NCBI GenBank assembly: GCA_004556165.1
Contig: SFIR01000013.1
Coordinates: 1-38,601 of the forward strand
Direction of reading: 5' to 3'
DNA: 38,601 nt
Source: Clostridiales bacterium
Lineage (GTDB): Bacteria > Bacillota > Clostridia > Christensenellales > CAG-138
Part shown: positions 33,212 through 38,601 of the stretch, piece after piece
Layout of the letters: each line of letters opens with the position of its first letter
Position numbering within the stretch: position 1 is the first letter of the stretch
Made by a program: the position numbers and the translations under genes
Notes under the pieces: model-generated
Databases searched by the model: none
The model's input: the letters and a program-made list of their open reading frames with translations, nothing else
Told to the model about the DNA's origin: nothing

Positions 33212-33239
33212 TTGCAAATCCGTTATTGCGTGGTATAAT
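33212..33239 (+). promoter_or_regulatory. Promoter for the ABC exporter pair
   Basis: TTGCAA (33212-33217), 16-base spacer, TATAAT (33234-33239) with TG one base upstream (extended -10). It lies ~45 bases before the first exporter gene. Confidence 0.7.
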
Positions 33240-33283
33240 TATCGCACTAATGATATGAATTTGACGAAATCAGGAAAGGTAAA

Positions 33284-35107
33284 ATGGAAAAAGACGCAAA
33301 TCAGCATAAGAACATGGGGTTCAAGCGGATACTCCCATGCGCAAAGGGCTATCTTATCCCGACATTTCTCACTCCGCTGTTTATAGTCTTCGAAGTCCTG
33401 CTGGAAGTTCTGATACCGATGCTTATGGCTGCCATTGTCGATGGCGGTCTTTATCGTGCGGATGACTTTCTGCTCAAGGAATTCTTTTCTCCCGAGCTCA
33501 TAGCGGATCAGAAGAGATTTGTTATCGTCGTCGGCGGAATAATGATCGTTGCCGCACTTTGCTCGCTCGCATTCGGCATGCTCGCAGCGAGGACAGCGGC
33601 GGTCGCAGGCATGGGCTTTGCAAAGAACCTTCGCAAGCTCATATTTGAAAAGATACAGTCGTTCTCCTTCAGGAATACCGACCGTTTCTCGACTCCCTCG
33701 CTCGTCATGCGTTCTACTGCCGATGTCAATAACCTTCAAAACCTCTATCAGACGGCAATAAGAATGTTTGTGCGTTCGCCCGTCATGATGATACTTGCCG
33801 CCGTCATGGCGCTTCGCATCAATGCACAGCTCTCCGTCATTTTTATTGTTGCCGTACCGATACTTCTTGCGATACTCATCGTTATCGGCAAAATAGGCCG
33901 TCCCCGTTTCACGGCGGCGCTGAAAAAATACGATAAGCTCAATGCTTCCGTTCAGGAAAATCTGACGGGAGTACGCGTTGTCAAGGCCTTCGTCAGAGAG
34001 GATTACGAAAAAGAGAAATTCGCCGCGGCTGCAAACGAGGTTGAAAAGGCGCAAGTCTTTGCTTCACGTCTGTTCACGCTCATCGGCCCCATTCAGATGG
34101 GCATAATGTGGACATGCGCGATTATTCTTTTGCTTCTCGGAGGTAAGCAGGTCATTTACGGTTCGCTCCAGAAGGGCGAGCTCGTCAGCCTGCTCTCCTA
34201 TACCAATCAGGTCGTCAGCTCCCTCGGCATGATCGGCATGGTATTCACCATGCTCACCATGACCCGTGCTTCCGTCGGCAGGATAAACGAAGTCCTCGAT
34301 GAAGAGATAGATATAATCGGACCGGAGAACGATCTGAAGGTTGAAAACGGCGATATCGAATTCAGAAACGTTGATTTCAGCTACACGAACAGCGAAGATA
34401 ATCTCAATCTTCATGACATAAGCCTCCATATCCGCTCGGGCGAGACCATCGGTATTGTCGGCGGCACGGGCGAAGGCAAATCCTCATTTGTGCAGCTCAT
34501 ACCGAGATTTTATGATGTGCTCCACGGCGAAGTCCTGCTCGCCGGGCGCAATGTCAAGGACTATTCCCTGTACGAGCTGCGCGAGAGCGTATCAATGGTG
34601 CTTCAGAAAAACATGCTCTTCTCCGGCACTATCCGCGATAACCTCCGCTGGGGCGACCCGAATGCGAGCGATGCCGAGATTGAGGAAGCATGCCGCCTTG
34701 CATGCGCGCATGATTTCATCATGAGCTTTCCCAAGGGCTATGATACCGACCTCGGTCAGGGCGGCGTCAACGTATCAGGCGGTCAGAAGCAGAGGCTCTG
34801 CATTGCGCGCGCCCTTCTCAAAAAGCCCAAGGTGCTCATACTCGATGACTCCACCTCGGCAGTCGATTCCAAGACCGACGAGAGCATACGCCGTGCCTTC
34901 CGCGAAAGCCTCAAGGGTACGACAAAGCTCATAATCGCACAGCGCATCTCCTCAATTCAGGATGCCGACAGGATAATCGTGCTCGATAAGGGTACGGTTT
35001 CGGATATCGGTACGCATGAGGAGCTTATGAAGCGCAGCGAGATCTATCAGGAGGTCTATCGTTCGCAGAATAAGAGCAGCGCAAATAAGGAAGGAGGTGT
35101 CCGCTGA
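33284..35107 (+). CDS. Heterodimeric ABC exporter, subunit with degenerate ATP site (TM287-like)
   Basis: 607-aa half-transporter with an N-terminal six-helix ABC_membrane domain (about 20-320) and a C-terminal ATPase domain. Walker A GGTGEGKS and signature VSGGQKQR are present, but Walker B ends LILDDSTSAVD (catalytic Glu replaced by Asp) and the H-loop reads IIAQRISS (His replaced by Gln). These two changes mark the non-catalytic subunit of asymmetric exporters such as TM287/288, BmrCD and LmrCD. Start ATG 33284 follows AGGAAAGGTAAA. The stop overlaps the next ATG (TGATG), so the two subunits are made together. Substrates of the family are drugs, lipids or peptides; none can be read here. 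Confidence 0.93.
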   Translation: MEKDANQHKNMGFKRILPCAKGYLIPTFLTPLFIVFEVLLEVLIPMLMAAIVDGGLYRADDFLLKEFFSPELIADQKRFVIVVGGIMIVAALCSLAFGMLAARTAAVAGMGFAKNLRKLIFEKIQSFSFRNTDRFSTPSLVMRSTADVNNLQNLYQTAIRMFVRSPVMMILAAVMALRINAQLSVIFIVAVPILLAILIVIGKIGRPRFTAALKKYDKLNASVQENLTGVRVVKAFVREDYEKEKFAAAANEVEKAQVFASRLFTLIGPIQMGIMWTCAIILLLLGGKQVIYGSLQKGELVSLLSYTNQVVSSLGMIGMVFTMLTMTRASVGRINEVLDEEIDIIGPENDLKVENGDIEFRNVDFSYTNSEDNLNLHDISLHIRSGETIGIVGGTGEGKSSFVQLIPRFYDVLHGEVLLAGRNVKDYSLYELRESVSMVLQKNMLFSGTIRDNLRWGDPNASDAEIEEACRLACAHDFIMSFPKGYDTDLGQGGVNVSGGQKQRLCIARALLKKPKVLILDDSTSAVDSKTDESIRRAFRESLKGTTKLIIAQRISSIQDADRIIVLDKGTVSDIGTHEELMKRSEIYQEVYRSQNKSSANKEGGVR

Positions 35108-36954
35108 TGCCCAATCAGAGAGAGATTACGGCAGACTTCAAGGGTAAGCGCAGGCCGGATAACCCCATTAAGACCCTTGGACGCATATTCTCATATTATA
35201 AGCACTGCAGATGGATGTTCATCGTTGCAGTCCTCACGATTTTAGTTTACAGCGCGGCAACTATCGGTGCATCGTACATGATGAAGCCCCTTGTTGCGGT
35301 GCTTGAGCAGAGCGACATACTTCCCGATGCCAAGCTTGCGAAATACCTCGCACTGATCATCGGTATGGCAGCGATGTACTTCACCGCAGTCATCACAAAC
35401 TATTTTCTCAACTACCTCATGCTCATCTGTTCAAACCGTGTTCTCTGCGAGCTTCGCAAGGATATGTTCAATAAGATGCAGGCTCTGCCCATCAAATTCT
35501 TCGATACCCATACCCACGGCGAACTTATGAGCTACTACACCAACGATATTGACGCTATCCGCGAGATGCTTTCGGGCAGCATAACCCAGCTCATAATCTC
35601 CTGCACTTCGATAGTCGGCGTCGTTACAATGATGCTGATTCTGTCAAGAAAGCTGTTCCTTATCGTCATCGTACTCGGCTTCCTCGTCTTCTATACCGTC
35701 AAGATCATCGGCAAGAAATCCAGCCGAAACTTCAGCCGTCAGCAGAAGGCGGTCGCAGCGGTTAACGGTTATATCGAGGAAATGATGGCAGGTCAGAAGG
35801 TTGTAAAGGCATTCAACCATGAGGAAGCATGCATCAATACATTTGATGAGCTCAACGAGGAGCTATGCGGTGCGGCAACAAGGGCGAATACCTATTCAAA
35901 CATCATCGGCCCTATCATGAATAACCTCTCCCATATCTTCTACGCCATCACCTGTACCCTCGGCGTACTCGGGCTTGTAACCACGGGCAGCGTGCTTATT
36001 GCCTTCCTTGGCTACATCAGGCAGTTTGCGGACAGGATCTCGCAGATCTCGCAGCAATTCAACTTCGTACTGCTGGCGCTCGCAGGCTCCGAGAGGGTAT
36101 TCAAGCTCATGGACGTTGAACCCGAGCTTGATGACGGCGATGTCATCCTCGTTGAAGGTGAGAACGGAGAAAAGTTCTGGCGAGTCCCCTGCAAAGACGG
36201 AAGCTTCACCGATATTCCTCTCGTCGGCAAGGTTGAGCTTCATAATGTGGATTTCAGCTACGACGGCAAAAAGACCGTGCTTCATGATGTATCGCTCTAT
36301 GCAAAGAGCGGGCAGAAGATCGCCTTTGTGGGTTCGACCGGCGCGGGCAAGACCACTATCACCAATCTTATCAATCGTTTCTACGATGTGGACTCGGGCG
36401 AGATAACCTATGACGGCATAGATGTGCGCCGCATCAAAAAGCGTGACCTCAGGGGTACGCTCGGCATGGTGCTTCAGGATACGCACCTTTTCACGGGTAC
36501 TGTCATGGAGAATATCCGTTACGGCAGGCTTGATGCGAGCGACGATGACTGCATCGAAGCTGCAAAGATTGCAAACGCGCACTACTTCATCTCGCATCTT
36601 CCCGAGGGCTACGATACCATGCTCGAATCCGACGGCGCGAACCTTTCGCAGGGGCAGCGTCAGCTTATTGCGATTGCACGCGCGGCGGTCAGCGACCCGA
36701 TCGTACTCATCCTTGATGAAGCGACGAGCTCCATTGATACCCGTACCGAGCTTCTCATCGAACGCGGTATGGACAGCCTGATGGAGGGCAGAACGGTATT
36801 TGTCATCGCTCACAGGCTCTCGACCGTACGCAATTCAAATGCTATCATGGTGCTTGAACACGGCAAAATCATTGAGCGCGGCGACCACGACGACCTGATT
36901 CATCAGAAGGGCAGATACTACGACCTCTATACCGGAATGTTTGAGCTCAGCTGA
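35107..36954 (+). CDS. Heterodimeric ABC exporter, catalytic subunit (TM288-like)
   Basis: 615-aa partner of the preceding gene. Six-helix membrane domain (about 40-330), then an ATPase domain with Walker A GSTGAGKT, canonical Walker B LILDEATSSID and H-loop IAHRLST. The signature reads LSQGQRQ, with Gln for Gly, as in TM288; this side would pair with the degenerate Walker A/B of the partner, leaving one active and one regulatory site. A ~25-residue loop before the ATPase domain (VILVEGENGEKFWRVPCKDG) is longer than usual. The ATG follows AAGGAGG at a good distance. A strong bidirectional terminator follows the gene. Confidence 0.94.
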   Translation: MPNQREITADFKGKRRPDNPIKTLGRIFSYYKHCRWMFIVAVLTILVYSAATIGASYMMKPLVAVLEQSDILPDAKLAKYLALIIGMAAMYFTAVITNYFLNYLMLICSNRVLCELRKDMFNKMQALPIKFFDTHTHGELMSYYTNDIDAIREMLSGSITQLIISCTSIVGVVTMMLILSRKLFLIVIVLGFLVFYTVKIIGKKSSRNFSRQQKAVAAVNGYIEEMMAGQKVVKAFNHEEACINTFDELNEELCGAATRANTYSNIIGPIMNNLSHIFYAITCTLGVLGLVTTGSVLIAFLGYIRQFADRISQISQQFNFVLLALAGSERVFKLMDVEPELDDGDVILVEGENGEKFWRVPCKDGSFTDIPLVGKVELHNVDFSYDGKKTVLHDVSLYAKSGQKIAFVGSTGAGKTTITNLINRFYDVDSGEITYDGIDVRRIKKRDLRGTLGMVLQDTHLFTGTVMENIRYGRLDASDDDCIEAAKIANAHYFISHLPEGYDTMLESDGANLSQGQRQLIAIARAAVSDPIVLILDEATSSIDTRTELLIERGMDSLMEGRTVFVIAHRLSTVRNSNAIMVLEHGKIIERGDHDDLIHQKGRYYDLYTGMFELS

Positions 36955-36976
36955 TGGAATAAGCCTTCAAAATACA

Positions 36977-37014
36977 AATACCGACCGGGAAAACCCTCGG
37001 TCGGTATTGTTTTT
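36977..37014. terminator. Bidirectional terminator between ABC exporter and aspS
   Basis: AATACCGACCG (36977-36987) and CGGTCGGTATT (36998-37008): perfect 11-bp stem, 10-base loop, followed by GTTTTT on the plus strand and TGTATTTTG on the minus strand. It serves both convergent units. Confidence 0.9.
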
Positions 37015-37035
37015 AGGTAAAGGGAATTTATTCGA

Positions 37036-38370
37036 TTACGGGTTGAGCCTGTCCGGGCTTCTGAAGAGGAACATTGCTTCCTTAATATTAAGACCGAGCA
37101 GCAGCATGGTCAGACGGTCAACGCCGAGACCGAAGCCGCCGTGGGGAGGACAGCCGTATTTGAAGAACTCAAGATAGAATTTAACGTCTTCGCCGAGTCC
37201 CTTTTCGTCAGCCTGCTTTTTGAGCCTGTCATAACGGTGTTCACGCTGTGCGCCGGTGGTAATCTCAACTCCGCGCCATATGAGGTCATAGCCCTGTGGG
37301 ATGCCGTTATCATCGCGCATATGGTAGAAGGCACGCTTCTCTGCGGAATAATCGGTGATGAACAGGAATTCATGGTTATAATGCTTCATGACCCAGTCGA
37401 AGCTGAGCTTTTCGGCTTCGGTGGTGAGGTCTCCGCGCTCTTCGGGCGCAGGTATATAGCCGTATTCCTTTTCGAGCTCGTTATAAAGATCATCAAGCTT
37501 GATGACCGGGAAGGGCATTGTGGGTACGATGACCTCGATGCCGAAAGCTTCCTTTATCTGTTCGCCGAACTTCTCCTTGACCACGCCGAGAGCATAGGTC
37601 AATATCTCCGCTTCTGTCTGCATGACGTCGCGGTAGGAATCAATATAGCTCATCTCAAGGTCGAAACCGGTGAACTCGGTGGTATGCTTGCTGGTAAAGG
37701 ATTTCTCCGCACGGAATACGGGAGCGACCTCGAAGATTCGTTCGAAACCGCTTGCCATCGCCATCTGCTTATAGAACTGGGGGCTCTGCGCAAGATAGGC
37801 TTTCCTGCCGAAATACTCGACCTCGAAAACGTCCGCTCCGCTCTCGCTGGCTGCGCCGATGAGCTTCGGGGTATGGATCTCGATGAAATCCTTATTGAGG
37901 AGGCACTGCCTCATTGCATTGATAAGGCAGGACTGTACCTTAAAGAGAAGCTGGTTTTCATCGGTGCGAAGGTCGATCCAGCGGTAGTTGAGCCTTTGGT
38001 CGATAGCGGAACGCTCGACCGCCTGTTTTTTCTTGGTCGCAGGTATATCCTTGCGGACGATGGGGAGCGCATCGGCAACGGATTCAACTATAAGCTCAGT
38101 GGGCAGAAGCTCGATGCCGCCCATCTTTACATATTCATTCTCGCAAACAGGGCCGATGACGGTTATGACGCTGTCGGGAGTGATCTTCGCAAGCTCATCA
38201 AGAAGCTCGGGGCATTTTTCTTTTTCAACCGTTATCTGAAGCTTGCCCGTTATATCCTTGACAACGATAAAAGCCATGCTCTTGCCGTCACGGAAATTCT
38301 CGACAAAGCCCTGAACCTTGGCGACCTCGCCTGCCTTGGTTCTGATATCACGAATCAGTGTTCTTTCCAC
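37036..38370 (-). CDS. aspS: Aspartyl-tRNA synthetase, archaeal type (AspRS2)
   Basis: Class IIb synthetase of 444 aa. It has an OB-fold anticodon domain (about 1-110), then the catalytic core with motif 2 FRAEKSFTSKHTTEFTGFD, the aspartate-binding WRGVEITTGAQREH, and motif 3 GFGLGVDRLTMLLLGLNIKE. The ~120-residue GAD insertion of the common bacterial AspRS (~590 aa) is missing, which makes it the archaeal/eukaryal form. Such enzymes are often non-discriminating and charge tRNA-Asn with Asp for GatCAB. I chose GTG 38368-38370 because AAAGGAAA lies 6-9 bases upstream; a TTG at 38416-38418 in frame would add 16 unlikely residues. Single gene behind its own promoter. Confidence 0.93.
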   Translation of the reverse strand: MERTLIRDIRTKAGEVAKVQGFVENFRDGKSMAFIVVKDITGKLQITVEKEKCPELLDELAKITPDSVITVIGPVCENEYVKMGGIELLPTELIVESVADALPIVRKDIPATKKKQAVERSAIDQRLNYRWIDLRTDENQLLFKVQSCLINAMRQCLLNKDFIEIHTPKLIGAASESGADVFEVEYFGRKAYLAQSPQFYKQMAMASGFERIFEVAPVFRAEKSFTSKHTTEFTGFDLEMSYIDSYRDVMQTEAEILTYALGVVKEKFGEQIKEAFGIEVIVPTMPFPVIKLDDLYNELEKEYGYIPAPEERGDLTTEAEKLSFDWVMKHYNHEFLFITDYSAEKRAFYHMRDDNGIPQGYDLIWRGVEITTGAQREHRYDRLKKQADEKGLGEDVKFYLEFFKYGCPPHGGFGLGVDRLTMLLLGLNIKEAMFLFRSPDRLNP

Positions 38371-38449
38371 AATAGTTTCCTTTCCCGGGGCAGCTTGCCC
38401 CACTGTGATTCCCGACAACGCTTGGAAGCCGGTACCTTTTCAGTTTACG

Positions 38450-38478
38450 ATTATAACGCTTCAGAAAACTAAAATCAA
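38450..38478 (-). promoter_or_regulatory. Promoter of aspS
   Basis: Minus strand TTGATT (plus 38473-38478), 17-base spacer, TATAAT (plus 38450-38455). It gives a leader of about 75 bases with a small GGGGCA/TGCCCC hairpin before the ribosome binding site. Confidence 0.7.
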
Positions 38479-38560
38479 GTTTTTCAGCTGTTTTTCGGAG
38501 AAATTGTGAATTGCAACTTTAAATGTCCACTCTTCAAAAAGAATGCTGCCCGGCAATCGC

Positions 38561-38586
38561 CAGTTCTTGCCCGAGGGCAAGAACTG
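38561..38586. repeat. Perfect hairpin at the right edge
   Basis: CAGTTCTTGCC (38561-38571) and GGCAAGAACTG (38576-38586) around CGAG, an 11-bp stem. On the minus strand ATTCTTTTT comes ~20 bases later, on the plus strand CCATTTT follows. It may be the terminator of a gene outside the window. Confidence 0.6.
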
Positions 38587-38601
38587 CCATTTTCGCAGAA
38601 A

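Larger units (their letters stand above)
32971..33283 (+). other. Intergenic stretch with terminator, GC-rich segment and promoter
   Basis: 313 bases without a convincing gene. It holds a terminator (32996-33027) and an ABC-exporter promoter (33212-33239). Between them, 33040-33150 is clearly more GC-rich than its surroundings. A 61-codon minus-strand frame (33032-33217) covers it; its tail TPKRPVTGPSPEKNGGAGE looks oddly protein-like but has no ribosome binding site. I do not call it as a gene. Confidence 0.4.

Noticed and set aside
37141..38472. 443-codon open frame opposite aspS
   Set aside because: Shadow of a well-supported synthetase gene; it also crosses the aspS promoter.

Overview
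The window reads as chromosome of an anaerobic, low-to-mid-GC Firmicute, most likely an uncultured gut-type Clostridia member (Oscillospirales or Christensenellales-like; inference from gene content, not from a database search). Supporting signs are the Bacillus/Clostridium gene pairs yqhT(pepP)-efp and trmK-nif3, a SAM-I (S-box) riboswitch ahead of metK, a GerMN-domain lipoprotein of the sporulation/germination type, an AspRS of archaeal type (AspRS2), strong AGGAGG ribosome binding sites with some TTG/GTG starts, and Thr/Pro/Asp-rich lipoprotein linkers. Nothing suggests a phage, plasmid, IS element or CRISPR array, and no tRNA gene was seen.

Layout. 1-249: no recognisable gene. 250-8598 (minus): an unrecognised 573-aa membrane protein, then a tight operon read right to left: glmS, pyrimidine-nucleoside phosphorylase, queA, tgt, tsaE, tsaB. 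It joins amino-sugar synthesis and nucleoside salvage to two tRNA modification pathways, queuosine and t6A. 8821-14725 (plus): pepP-efp, an Asp-rich CD1247-like protein, trmK-nif3, a zinc-ribbon coiled-coil protein, the RNase P RNA and pgsA. 14775-17114 (minus): a PlsC-like acyltransferase and a GT4 glycosyltransferase behind a consensus promoter with a long structured leader. 17145-26460 (minus): an oligopeptide ABC importer operon (oppA-oppB-oppC-oppD-oppF) followed by a membrane-anchored protein that looks like a degenerate ApbE. 26623-28476 (plus): a DUF2812-like protein, a 35-aa membrane peptide and a monoacylglycerol-lipase-type hydrolase. 28488-29946 (minus): metK with its SAM-I riboswitch. 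30014-36954 (plus): a second M24 aminopeptidase P, a GerMN lipoprotein and a heterodimeric ABC exporter pair. 37036-38478 (minus): aspS2.

The most interesting region is the opp operon. The substrate-binding lipoprotein appears circularly permuted: the segment that normally ends SBP_bac_5 proteins lies near its N-terminus, and the protein stops where that segment should begin. In the same operon OppD carries a ~255-residue, partly coiled-coil insertion between Walker A and the Q-loop, and OppB carries ~180 extra residues in its first outside loop. The operon also holds strong hairpins in the oppA leader, between oppA and oppB, and after oppF. Together these suggest a remodelled peptide importer that differs from textbook Opp systems in at least three subunits. 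The two M24 peptidases nearby would fit peptide use, although pepP-efp linkage is common and need not be related.
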